Of a DNA stretch of 16,507 nucleotides, positions 1 through 9,500 are shown in pieces. Each line of letters opens with the position of its first letter. The first letter of the stretch is position 1. The stretch spans positions 1 to 16,507 of the forward strand of contig JANTFN010000011.1 of NCBI GenBank assembly GCA_024763435.1, in the 5' to 3' direction. Below the pieces are notes generated by a model. The model worked only from the letters and a program-made list of their open reading frames with translations. It made no database searches and had not been told where the DNA came from. The position numbers were made by a program, and so were the translations under genes. The stretch is from Thermodesulfobacteriota bacterium. GTDB lineage: Bacteria; Desulfobacterota; S145-22.

Positions 1-336
1 GAAAAACTTAGAAAGCGGAAAGCCGGTCTTTTGAGTGGCGGGGAGCAGCAGATGCTTGCCATCGGGATTGCCCTGGTGGCAGGGCCCAAGCTCCTGCTGA
101 TGGATGAGCCGCTTCTGGGATTGAGTCCCCTCCTCCAGGCCGATCTGGCCCGCGCCATTCTGGAAATCCGCGACCGGGGAATCACGGTGCTGGTGACAGA
201 GCAGTTCGCTCGGCCGCTCATTCCTGTCATTGACCGGGGGTATGTGGTCGAAAACGGCATGCTGGTATTTACCGGATTGCGGGATGAACTTATTGATAAC
301 CCTGAAGTAAGGTCTGCTTACCTTGGCCTGTCATAA
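1..336 (+). CDS. ABC transporter ATP-binding protein, LivF-like (5' truncated by window edge)
   Basis: This is the C-terminal part of an ABC ATPase of the branched-chain amino acid (LivF) type, which would power import of an amino acid or small carboxylate together with LivG, LivH, LivM and a binding protein lying off the left edge. The frame is open from base 1. Visible motifs are the ABC signature LSGGEQQMLAIG, Walker B LLLMDEP, the D-loop segment LGLSP, and the EQ pair of LivF proteins (VTEQF) where other ABC ATPases carry the H-loop histidine. The end, with RGYVVENG and a short tail finishing AYLGLS, is also typical of LivF. The Walker A part is outside the window. The next gene starts 51 nt downstream on the same strand with no terminator between, so the two probably share a transcript. 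The substrate cannot be read from the sequence. Confidence 0.93.
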   Translation, partial: EKLRKRKAGLLSGGEQQMLAIGIALVAGPKLLLMDEPLLGLSPLLQADLARAILEIRDRGITVLVTEQFARPLIPVIDRGYVVENGMLVFTGLRDELIDNPEVRSAYLGLS

Positions 337-374
337 ATCACCCTTTCCCAATTGCCGCCCCGCGTTCACCCCCT

Positions 375-380
375 GGAGGA
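375..380 (+). promoter_or_regulatory. Ribosome binding site deciding the start of the acyl-CoA ligase
   Basis: GGAGGA lies 7 nt before a GTG at 388. The same frame is open upstream to a TTG at 352, but that codon has no Shine-Dalgarno sequence, and the extra residues are Pro-rich and unlike the start of an adenylating enzyme. I therefore take GTG 388 as the start. Confidence 0.85.
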
Positions 381-387
381 TTCACCC

Positions 388-2043
388 GTGAACTCAGAAC
401 TGTCCCTTCGTTCAGATACTATTTATGGCTGTTTTGAGGAAACGGCACGGGCGTTTTCAGAAAAAACCGCCCTTGTTTATCTCGGGGAGCAGTTCTCATA
501 TCAACAGTTGAACGATCTCGTCTCGCGAATGGCTGCGTCTCTGGTCCGTATGGGGGTTCGCCGGGACGATAGACTGATTCTCTATCTCTACAATGTACCG
601 CAGATGATTATTGCCTTCCTTGCCCTGCGCAGAATTGGCGCGACCGGTGTTCCGGTTGCCCCGGTCTATTCCTCTTATGACCTGAAATATCTTGCCAATG
701 ACAGCGGCGCGACCGGTATTTTCTGTATGGACAGCAATTATAACTATGTCAACGAGGTTATTCCTGAAACAAAACTCCGTAGGATTATCGTGACCAATAT
801 GGTTGATTTGATTCCGTGGTGGAAGCGCCTGCTGGCCAGGGGATTTGACCGTGTCCCCCGAGGCGCATTTCCTTCCGGAGAAGGGATTTACAGGTTTAAG
901 GACCTTTTAAAAGGGACTGATCTTTCCATATTGCCCCCGAAACTTCCCGCATCCGATGAAAGAGTCGCCATCATTCTCTATACCGGCGGCACAACGGGAT
1001 TTCCCAAAGGGGTTCCGCTGCCCGAGACCCTCTTCCTGGACCGTGTGCTCGAATGGCGCCGGGCAAGTGAGGCCGTTACCCCACCGGGAGCGGGGAAAAC
1101 GGTGCTGGCGGCGCCCCTGTATCATATTATCGGTGAGATGGATGCCATGGCGCCCCTTCTTGTGGGTGGCGAGGTCCTGATTATGCTTCCAAGGGTCGTT
1201 CTTGACGCCCTGTTCGACCATGTTCAACGCTATAAGGCTACCAATATGTTTGCCGTTCCCACCCTGTATCGCATGATGCTGGAACATGACCGCCTTGAAC
1301 TGTATGATTTAAGTTCTCTCCGGTATTGCGGCACGGGAGGAGACGCCCTTCCCGACGAAGTTGGCCGGCGGTGGTTGAAACGATTTGGCGTTCCCCTCTA
1401 TCAGGGATATGGAACAACTGAATTCTGCGGTGCTATTTCCCTTTCCTACGCTGAAGATGGTGTTCCGCCGGAAGGATCTGCGGGTAAGATTTCCCCGGGG
1501 AACCTCTCCAGGCTTGTTGATCCAGATACCCTGAAAGAAGTCCCCGAAGGAAAGGGTGGGGAACTGCTGGGGACCTGCGCGCATGCCGTCACGCATTACT
1601 GGAATAAACCTGAAGAAACAAAGGAATGTTTTTTAGAGACAGACGGGAAGGTTTGGTACAGGACCCGGGATATTGTTCGGATTGATCCGGCGGGATGGCT
1701 CTTTTTCATGGACCGTTCCGTCGATATGATTAAACACAAAGGGTATCGGATTGCCGCGGCTGAAATTGAGCGTATCCTCCAGGAGCACCATGCCGTGGTG
1801 GCCGCCTGTGTCGTGGGGATTCCGGATGAAAAGGTTGGCGAGCGTATCAAGGCCTTTGTCGTATTGAAGACCGATGTCCGTGGATTGAGCAGTTACGAAC
1901 TCTTAACCTGGTGCCGGGATCGTCTGGCGCCCTACAAGGTTCCCCATTATATCGAATTCCGGGACATGCTCCCAAAATCAAAGGTTGGTAAGATGCTGCG
2001 CCGGGAAATGCGAGCGGAAGAACGTTACAAAACAGAAAATTGA
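388..2043 (+). CDS. AMP-forming acyl-CoA synthetase (fatty or aromatic acid CoA ligase)
   Basis: A 551-aa enzyme of the ANL (acyl-CoA synthetase/NRPS adenylation/luciferase) superfamily that activates a carboxylic acid with ATP to acyl-AMP and then acyl-CoA. The core motifs appear in order: the phosphate-binding loop ILYTGGTTGFPKG (residues about 196-208), YQGYGTTE (about 338-345), the ribose-binding aspartate in YRTRD (Asp428), the hinge region KHKGYRIAAAEIE (about 449-461), and the C-terminal catalytic lysine in KVGKMLRRE (Lys535). The length is normal for the family and no core motif is missing. It sits 51 nt behind the LivF-like gene; paired liv transporter and CoA ligase genes suggest uptake followed by activation of one organic acid. 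The acid could be long-chain, branched or aromatic, and the sequence does not decide. It ends facing the convergent operon, with a hairpin just beyond. Confidence 0.93.
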   Translation: MNSELSLRSDTIYGCFEETARAFSEKTALVYLGEQFSYQQLNDLVSRMAASLVRMGVRRDDRLILYLYNVPQMIIAFLALRRIGATGVPVAPVYSSYDLKYLANDSGATGIFCMDSNYNYVNEVIPETKLRRIIVTNMVDLIPWWKRLLARGFDRVPRGAFPSGEGIYRFKDLLKGTDLSILPPKLPASDERVAIILYTGGTTGFPKGVPLPETLFLDRVLEWRRASEAVTPPGAGKTVLAAPLYHIIGEMDAMAPLLVGGEVLIMLPRVVLDALFDHVQRYKATNMFAVPTLYRMMLEHDRLELYDLSSLRYCGTGGDALPDEVGRRWLKRFGVPLYQGYGTTEFCGAISLSYAEDGVPPEGSAGKISPGNLSRLVDPDTLKEVPEGKGGELLGTCAHAVTHYWNKPEETKECFLETDGKVWYRTRDIVRIDPAGWLFFMDRSVDMIKHKGYRIAAAEIERILQEHHAVVAACVVGIPDEKVGERIKAFVVLKTDVRGLSSYELLTWCRDRLAPYKVPHYIEFRDMLPKSKVGKMLRREMRAEERYKTEN

Positions 2044-2050
2044 TATCCTT

Positions 2051-2086
2051 GCAAAAAACTGCCTAACCGGCAACTTGTTTTTTATT
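2051..2086. terminator. Probable bidirectional terminator between convergent genes
   Basis: A short hairpin, TGCC (2060-2063) with loop TAACC pairing to GGCA (2069-2072), is flanked by an A-run on the left (2053-2058) and a T-rich stretch on the right (2075-2086). The flanks can extend the stem through A-T pairs with a 4-nt bulge. Each strand therefore reads hairpin followed by a T-run. It would stop transcription of the ligase gene from the left and of the six-gene operon from the right, and it overlaps the stop codon of the TPR gene. The GC part of the stem is only 4 bp, so strength is uncertain. Confidence 0.45.
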
Positions 2087-2780
2087 GCTTCTTGCCGCGG
2101 AACGTTACGGCAACATAATAGTGCAGCCATTTTTTGCCTTCTATCGAATTGAAAAACCCCCATTGTCTCCTGGCAATTTGATAGGCAATTTTAGCCTCCT
2201 GAAGCGCACCGGCATGATCACCCTTTTTATTCAGGCAGCTGCTTTTGAGAAAATGAGGCAGCGGTGCGTTGCTATTGAGGGAAAGGGCTGTTTCAGCGTC
2301 TTCCATTGCCGCCCGCCCGTTCCCAAGGGCGAGGCGGGTAAGCCCCCGCCGGGCATAGTAGCGGGCGGCCGATTCTGGCTGCATCGCGTTCTTGCTTTTT
2401 AAACCGATATTCAAATCACGAAGCGCCCCTTTGTAATCACCCAGTTCATACCGGAGTTCGCCCCTTCTCAGATAGCAGGAGATGCAGGAAGCGGGCAGCG
2501 AGATAGTTGTCATCTTATTCAGGTATTCGCGGGCTTTTTTTCTCTTTCCCATCTGCCTGGCGGCGGAAACCTCTATTGCAAGGGCCTGGAAACGGAGCTT
2601 ATTATTGCTCCCCGCAGTAAGAAGCGCCCGACGGGCATGCCGCATCGTCTGATCCATATCGAAATGTCGGTAGGCCCGGGAGGCCAGGGAAAGCTCATGA
2701 TTCGCGTCAACAATGAAAAAGGAAGCAAGGAGAATAGCCGCTGCCGCGACAAAGGTGGCAATTCGAACGAATTTAATCAT
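2082..2780 (-). CDS. Membrane-anchored TPR-repeat protein
   Basis: A 232-aa protein with an N-terminal hydrophobic helix (residues about 5-24) and no clear signal-peptidase site, so it is probably anchored with the rest outside the cytoplasm. About five tetratricopeptide repeats follow (about 29-60, 63-95, 103-137, 139-171 and 173-205); the best is the fourth, YYARRGLTRLALGNGRAAME. TPRs bind protein partners. A CxxC pair (Cys99, Cys102) lies between the second and third repeats and could form a disulfide if exported. The ATG at 2780 overlaps the stop of the preceding gene in an ATGA arrangement, which implies translational coupling. It is the last gene of the minus-strand operon; its TPRs may contact the giant TPR protein encoded in the same transcript, which is inference. 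Confidence 0.85.
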   Translation of the reverse strand: MIKFVRIATFVAAAAILLASFFIVDANHELSLASRAYRHFDMDQTMRHARRALLTAGSNNKLRFQALAIEVSAARQMGKRKKAREYLNKMTTISLPASCISCYLRRGELRYELGDYKGALRDLNIGLKSKNAMQPESAARYYARRGLTRLALGNGRAAMEDAETALSLNSNAPLPHFLKSSCLNKKGDHAGALQEAKIAYQIARRQWGFFNSIEGKKWLHYYVAVTFRGKKQ

Positions 2781-3262
2781 CTCTTTTTCTCTAATTGGGT
2801 ATTGATGCCGACAAGCAGAAAAAAGGCCATGAAAAACAGATCAAAGAGATTAAGAAAAATCCAGAATCCCCCCTTAACGCCCATTTGAAAATTCCGGCTT
2901 GCCACGCCCCCCAGCATACTGATCCCGAAGATAGCTTCCGAGGTTCTTCCTGACAGGATACGGGCAACCCAGCCGACCGGATCAAACCAGGGTTGCGACA
3001 AACCAAAACCGGCCGCTTGAGCTGCCAGAAAGCAGATAAAAAGTAACGGCACAACGATTAAGGTATTGGGCTTGACGACGGCAGCCTGTTTCAGGGACTT
3101 TCCCGATGAAAATTTACCCGTCAGCCAGGGAATCATCAAGCCTGCGATTATTCCCTGACCCAGGACAAAGTAGCCGAACCAGTAACGAAAACATCCGGCC
3201 GCCGCCCCGATGATACCCGCGGCAACAACCCCTGCCAAAAGCCATTTTGTGTTGTTTTTCAT
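2777..3262 (-). CDS. Polytopic membrane protein of unknown function
   Basis: A 161-aa hydrophobic protein that I do not recognise as a named family. It shows about four membrane segments (residues about 7-27, 29-47, 67-88 and 131-153), with a weaker hydrophobic stretch around 108-122 rich in Gly and Ala. A basic loop (about 48-62, FSSGKSLKQ) and the basic C-terminus (LEKKR) suggest both face the cytoplasm. No catalytic motif is visible. The start at 3262 lies 7 nt after the stop of the upstream small protein, and its own stop overlaps the start of the TPR gene, so it is certainly within the operon. It may be an assembly or anchoring partner of the other envelope proteins here, but nothing in the sequence proves that. 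Confidence 0.8.
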   Translation of the reverse strand: MKNNTKWLLAGVVAAGIIGAAAGCFRYWFGYFVLGQGIIAGLMIPWLTGKFSSGKSLKQAAVVKPNTLIVVPLLFICFLAAQAAGFGLSQPWFDPVGWVARILSGRTSEAIFGISMLGGVASRNFQMGVKGGFWIFLNLFDLFFMAFFLLVGINTQLEKKR

Positions 3263-3269
3263 CTCAAAA

Positions 3270-3572
3270 TCACGCCGTCATTTCAGGGAAATGTTTTCCT
3301 GCCTGCTTAATCAGCCGGCTCCCTTCTTGCAGGTTTGGATACATTTCATCAAACTTTTTCTTGTAAATATGTATTTTGCCCGTTTTCCCCGCTTCGGTTT
3401 TATAGTAAATATCGACAAAATCCTTGGTATCCAGGTCATCAATGTTAGCGGCTGGCCTTTCCTTTATTTTTGTAACAGTTCCGCGCCAGGCCTGTTGCCG
3501 CCGTTTTCCCTGAAAAAGCATGATAATGGCGATTAATGCGATTGCCGCGAGAATGCCGTAAAAAAGATTCAT
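3270..3572 (-). CDS. Small single-TM protein, paralogue of the 101-aa protein at 13066
   Basis: A 100-aa protein with an N-terminal membrane helix (residues about 4-20, LFYGILAAIALIAIIMLF) and a small mainly beta soluble domain that starts WRGTVTKIKER. It aligns along its length with the protein at 13066-13371: both begin M-x-LF-x-GIL, end the helix with IMLFQ, continue WRG-x-VTK-x-KE, then have a Y-x-T-x-AGK-x-GK segment and a GSRL-x-K-x-AG ending. The family is unknown to me; the size and topology resemble small DUF proteins with one helix and an SH3- or OB-like domain, but I cannot name one. An excellent AAGGAG site sits 6 nt before the ATG. It follows the giant gene by 25 nt, so its expression must follow that gene's. 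Confidence 0.88.
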   Translation of the reverse strand: MNLFYGILAAIALIAIIMLFQGKRRQQAWRGTVTKIKERPAANIDDLDTKDFVDIYYKTEAGKTGKIHIYKKKFDEMYPNLQEGSRLIKQAGKHFPEMTA

Positions 3573-3578
3573 ATCTTT

Positions 3579-3584
3579 CTCCTT
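3579..3584 (-). promoter_or_regulatory. Strong ribosome binding site of the 100-aa small protein
   Basis: Reading on the minus strand, AAGGAG stands 6 nt before the ATG at 3572. It lies inside the 25-nt gap after the giant gene's stop, so the small protein has independent, probably efficient, initiation within the same transcript. Confidence 0.75.
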
Positions 3585-3597
3585 TTAAAAACGGATC

Positions 3598-6500
3598 TTA
3601 CCGTACCCGACGGAGAACATATTTTTTCTTGTTGTCTTCCGCGTCATAAACGACTAATTTTCGGCCGTTGTCAATCAGAACAACCTTGTCATAAGGTTGC
3701 CCCTCCATCTTGATTTTTCCCCTGTTCCCGGAACAAACCCCAGTCACCGTTTTTTTGAATTCGAAATTCAAATCCTTGTCACTGGAAGAAACCGCCTTTG
3801 CCTTGGCAACGCCCGTCAGTCTGCTGCCGTTTTGCGTAAGTTGAATGATCATAACCATGGATCCTTGTCGATCATTCAGACTGTAACGATAGGTGCCCGT
3901 CCAGGGAAATTTAGAAACAATTATTAATTCTGCTCCCTGTCCGGATGCCTTCGATTTGATATAAGCTGCATCATCACCAGCAGCCTTCAGAACCAAATCC
4001 AACTTACCATTCGTAATTCGTGTTTTGCCCAAATCGAGCGCGATTTTTACAATTTGACCATGGGCGACCTTGCCGACCCTGCCTACGACGACCCCATTAT
4101 GGTAAATTACTATCCCATTGGCAGATGCCGCACTTTTTACCGTGGAAATTGTCAACTTCAGGATGACAGACTTTCCTCGAATCGCGTTTAGCATAGAATT
4201 CCTGAACAACAGTCGAACCCAGCCACGTGATTGATTGCCATCGATCACAAAATTATTGGCATCAGCCTGATCATCTCCTACAGCAGGATTTGGAAACACA
4301 TTTCGATCAGCCGTGACAACTATTTTTCTCTGATTAGAAGTTTTTTCGATTTTACCGGATTTTTTTCGTGGTGTATAGAACCGAATATCCGAGGCATCGA
4401 ACCAGCCGTGGCCGTAAAACTCCAGGCGGAAGGCCGTGGCTTTGATGGGCGGTGAAATTCTTTTGGTGTAGGAGGAGATGGATCGTCCCTTCGCGCCGCC
4501 TGAAAGAACCGTGCGGTTAATATTGGTATTCCGAAGCTCGTCCACGACAACCCATGTCCCGTTAGGCCGCCGCAGTTTAAGGACCAGGCGAAAGCCCTTG
4601 GTCGTGATATCAGTACTTGCCCGCCCGATATAGATCTTCGAGATGGGGATGACTCGGCTGAAATTCCTCTGGAGCCAGTCGCTTTGCCCCCGGGATCCCG
4701 CCCAGTGTCCCCCCTTGAAGACATCGCCCTTGCTGTTACGGGTATATTTTGAACTGGTATTTGTTGTTGAGGTTGTCCCTTTCGATGGGGGTTCACTCTT
4801 TGTGCCTCCCCTGATCCCCCTGGGGATCGGCGACCCGGAGGGAACCCAAGTGTAATAATATCTCCAACCATGATCTCCCTTGAAGGAAACGCCAGAGTAG
4901 CAGACGCGAAGCGTCAGGATTTTGCCCTTGCGACCTTCCGGGACCTTCCAGGGAAAGGTCTTTCGGACGGTGGGGTTCTTTGGGCTGTGGACAGAATAGA
5001 CACCGACAGACCCGATTTTCCCCCCGCCGTACGTAGCGCCACATCCAAGGTCATGCGTATCCATCGAAAGGCCGTGATTCTCGGAATACTTCCTGGGATC
5101 CGCCAGTTTGTGAATGGTGAGCGTAAACGCGACCTTCGAGCCGGAGACAAGGCGGTTGGGGGGGCGCTGCCAGGTTGAAACCGATTTGAATGCCACATAG
5201 CCGCTTTTTCGAATCGTGTTAACCATAACAATCCGCCCTTCCCGGCCCGATACCAGGCCCCGCCAGTACGAACTCTTTTTGTTGACAGGAATTCCCACCT
5301 CTCCCTTAACGCGTGTGAGAACCCATATCCCGTGCTTGAGCGTTGAGGTGCCCTGAACGGTATTCCGGGCCCCATTGGGTGGAGTGCCTCCCGCGATCCT
5401 TTTCTCCAGGGCCCGGACATGCACGGCTACCTTTGCGTCATGGCGAATAGCCAGGGCCTTTTTGTAGGTGGCTATGGCACTTGCAAGATTTCCCTTTTTC
5501 TCATAGCCGTATCCCTGTCGAATCAGGTTGTCGAATTTCCTTATTTTTGCCTTCAGCTCCCGGATATGTGCAGCCACTTTCGCGTCGCGTCGAATCTTCT
5601 GTGCATCGGTGTATTTTTGGATGGCTGTTTTAAGATGCCCCGCATTTTCAGCCGCATAGCCTTCCCGGATAAGAATATTTCGCTGTTTTCCCGCTTGATT
5701 TAGGGTCGATTTTTGCCCTGCCGTAGAAGTTGGCGTGGTGTTGTCCGAGTATTTCCGGACCTGGAAGCTGTAGAGCCGGTAGGGGCGGGTTGGCGCTGTA
5801 ATAACCACAACCCGAGTAATGTTTACGGGCCGAGAAAAGTGAAACATGAGCCAGGTCTTATCCCCTCTGCGCATCGGCGCGGAGGCCCATCCCTTTGCGC
5901 CCAGGTCCCTGTAGCGATATTCTATATCACCGTCAATACACTGTTTGGCGGAAAACCCATGGCCGGCGTTGGAATCAGCCACGACAAAGGAGGGCTGAAT
6001 CTTTCCACCCCTGGTATAGAAGCTTGCCTCTCCAATTCTCGCGTAGTCCTGACGCCCCTTATGGGTCAGCTCGGAGGCCTCTGTGATGAGTATCTGTATG
6101 ATTTTGGTCATGCCTGGATCCAGTGACAAGGAGATTCTCTTCCGGGTATTGCCGCTGACGCCCGCCGCGGCGATAATCTTTACGTTCTGAAGGGCGGAAG
6201 GCGGAGGCCTTGTTGTGTGTGTTGTGGTTGCTCCGGACGATACCACGGATGGTTTTGCGGCCGGGTTTTCACCAAGAATTTTATCAATGGACAGCGGTTT
6301 TTTGCCGGTTTTAACGGGGGGTGATTGTTTCGGCGTGCCTGCTGATTTGTTTTTACCTTCTCCAAGGATGCTGCTGACATCAAGAGGCTTCTTTGTGCCG
6401 GCGGCCGTTTTTTGCCCGTGAAGGGCCTTTTCCAGTGCCGCGACGTGTTGCTCCAGTTTTTCATCCGGCCAGAGGTTCAGGCTTTCCTTGTATTTTTCAA

Positions 6501-9500
6501 CGGCCTTTTCCAGTTCATCGGCTGCTTCAAGGAGGGCGCCCTCCCGCTTCAGGCCTTTGGCTTTTTCCCTGTTCCTGTTGTTTTGAAGGGTTGAACCTGT
6601 TGGTTTATTTTTGCCTTCTCCGAGGATACTGCTGACGTCAAGGGGTTTTTTCTTCTTCCCCTGCGCTGCTGCCTCAATTTTGGTTTTTTCTTCCTGCTGT
6701 TTTATTGTTTTTTCCAAGTCCGAGACGTGCTGCGCCAGCTTTTCATCCGGCCAGACCTTCAGGCTTTCTTTGTATTTTTCAACGGCTTTTTGCAGTTCAT
6801 CGGCTGTTTCAAGAAGTCTCCCCTCTCTTTTGAGGTCTCCCGCGCGGGTCTGGACTTTTTTCCACGCGGTCAGGGTTTGCCTGATGTCCTGGTTTTTCGG
6901 GGCGAGGGCGGCGGCTTTTTTCAGGGTGTCGATGGCTTCCCGGTATTTTTTCTGTTCCCAGAGTTTTTTTGCCCGGTCTTGAAGTGTCGCAACTTTTTTT
7001 GCCTGATTTAATTTTTTAAGCGCTTCCGTATAAGGCGGATAGTTTTTGCTGATACGTTCAGCCACTTTCAAGGCGCTCTCCGCGGGACCCAAATTGCCTC
7101 TGGTGGTGAGATTATCCGCTTTGGCCAGCGCGTCATCCATCTTTCTTTTTTTACCTTGCATTTTTTTCAGGGCATCAGCTATCGCGGTATTTTTTGGAAC
7201 TGTCTGCGCGGCCTTTTTCATGGTTCCCACGGCCTTGTCAAGATTTCCCTGGTCCCAGAGGGCCTTTGCTTTTTCTTGTAGTTGCTTTGCGAGCATTTCC
7301 TGTTTTTTCTTTTCTGCAGCCTTTTTCTTTGCGTCGGTCAGCTGTTTCTGAACTTCTTTATACTTTGGATAACTGCTGCTTATCTTTCCGGCAGAAGAAA
7401 GGGTGTCTTCCGCAGCTTTCAGTTTTTCCTGTTTGATCATCGTGGCGGCTTGCCGCAGCTTGTCGTCAATCTCTTTTTTCTTTTTTTGCATAGACCTGAG
7501 GGCTTCAGAGATCTCTTTATCCTTTGGGACTAACCTGTTCGCGCTGGCAAGTTGCGTGATCGCCTGCTGTAATTTCCCCTGGTTCCAGAGCTTGCGGCCT
7601 TGCTGAAGCAGCTTTTGGACCTTTTTCTGATCCTTGGCCTTTTTCTTGCCTTCATCAATCCGGGTCTGGGAAATCGTGACGGAGAAGGTTCCTTTCCCCT
7701 TGCCGAGGATGGTTCCGTCCTTGTCTTTGACGACAACCATGGCAATACAGGTCCCAGTCTGGCTGCGGTTGACGGTTACCTCTTTCCCCATGGAAAGGCC
7801 CGCGAAATGGCTGTCCTCGTTGAGGGTCCAGTGATAATAAATGGGGCTCACTTTCGGAGTCGGGATGATCTTCGTCAACAGGCGCACGTTCTGGTGCACG
7901 GCGATGGCCTTTTTGACCTCCACCAGCCCTTTGCCTTCCTTCCAGACCATCGGTTTCGGCCCTAAGGGTCCCAGGACGGTGACCTTGACGTCGTAGCGCT
8001 TTGCCTGGATGCTTTTTTGGACGGTTCCGATCACGTCGCCGTAGTGGGGCACCCGGGCCTCGGCCTGGAGCGCCAATGGTTTGTCATCCTTGAGTTTGAA
8101 GCCGATTTCGGAGGCCGGGTCGTTGTATTCCATCCGGTTGGACGAGGGCGGGCTTGTCCAGACCCAGCGGATCGCGTCGTCGGGAATCTTGGCGGAGCTT
8201 GAAATCCTGGCGCGAATCTCCTGGCCCACGTAGGGTTTTGTGGGGTTCAAGGCGAGGGTAAATTTCGGGCCCACCACCTGGGCGTGGACCTGCTTGGATT
8301 CGATCGTCTTCTGCCCGGCCGGCTGGGGCACCTGGATCCAGATGGCGATCTTTTTGACCCGGCCAAAGGTCACAGTGGTACTCATCCCTTCCGGCGGATC
8401 GAATTCGATGCCCGGTTCGCTGGCCTGCCAAATGGGTTTGTAGGAACCCTTGCCACCTTTCTTGACCCGAACGCGCAGCCGCGCGGTGCTGCCGTAAACC
8501 GGACGGGCGGGAAGGCCAACCACCTCGAATTCGGGAGACTCAACGACCACCTTCACGCTGCCGCTGGCGGTGTTGCCGTCCGCGTCGGTAACTTTGAGGG
8601 TCACCGTGTGAGGCCCAGACACGCCGGACTGAAAGGCACTTTTTTCCCCGGTCCCCTTGGCACCCGACCAGGTGTATTTGTAGGGGAATCGCCCGCCCCG
8701 GACAGCGGCAGTTATCTCCACCTTTTTCTCCGCCTGCACCGGATCCTTCGGCCCTGTCAGCTTGACAGACAGGTCTTCCGTCCCCTTCGGCGCCTTTCCT
8801 TCCGGCCCATTCTCCGTAAAATTCCCCGAGACAACCAGGCTGCGGAACTCTCCGTTGCCGTAAGATCCACCCATGCTAATGGAAAATCCTCCGTCGGTCG
8901 CGTCTTTAGGAATGGGGATCTTCAGGGAAAACGACCGGCTCCCTGGTCCCTTGAACTTGTAGGTGCGCTTCGCGTGTTTCGAACCGGCCGAAACGGAGAC
9001 CGACAGGACGATATCAGGGCTCCAAGTCACCCGTGCTGTTCCCGAAACAGACAAGACACCGTCTCCCAGGCGCCCTTCGTAGTGTCGGGAGGTGGTAAAG
9101 CCATCCACATCCTTCATCTTCGGCATGCTCGCGCCCGACACGCTGTAGGAGATCTGTTGGCCGTTGAAGGTCTCCGCCGGATACATTCCGCTGGCGCTCC
9201 CTCCGGCGCCGTGTTTCACAACCTTTTTCGGTTGTTTTGCCGGACTTTTCCCAACCGCGACGGTTTCAGCTCCGGCCGCGCCGCCGGGTTCGGTGCCTCC
9301 CCCGGATTCCCCTGGTTTATTTCCCGCGGCGCCTCCCGAAGGAGTGTTGCCGCCCGCGCCCTTTTTTGCCGTCTTTTTCTTTTTGTTGGGCTTCTCCTTC
9401 ACAGGAGAAACGGTAAAGTTTACGGCATCTGACCCGAGGGCGATTCGCTTCCCGTGTTTATCCGTGGCAGACACAGCAACGGTGACGGTGGCCTCTCCCG

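Noticed and set aside
4320..5420. Other minus-strand frames overlapping the giant gene (for example 4320-4871 and 4914-5420)
   Set aside because: They are out-of-frame shadows: the main frame runs through without interruption and carries the discoidin-like and beta domains there.
6393..7606. Several plus-strand frames coding for Phe- and Leu-rich, membrane-like peptides
   Set aside because: These are the reverse reading of Lys- and Glu-rich TPR codons (AAA/AAG read back as TTT/CTT). They repeat with the period of the true gene and have no start signals.
6253..7623. Regularly spaced repeats considered as a CRISPR array
   Set aside because: The period is 258-330 bp, the repeats are in frame, diverged and code for TPR-like helices. 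There are no 25-40 bp repeats with unique spacers.
8284..9432. Long open frame on the plus strand opposite the giant gene (382 codons), with a similar one of 533 codons at 9916-11517
   Set aside because: Both lie antisense to a frame with a signal peptide and recognisable domains. Their products are rich in Arg, His, Pro and Gly, show no domain or repeated fold, and have no convincing ribosome binding site. They are open because of codon use on the minus strand.
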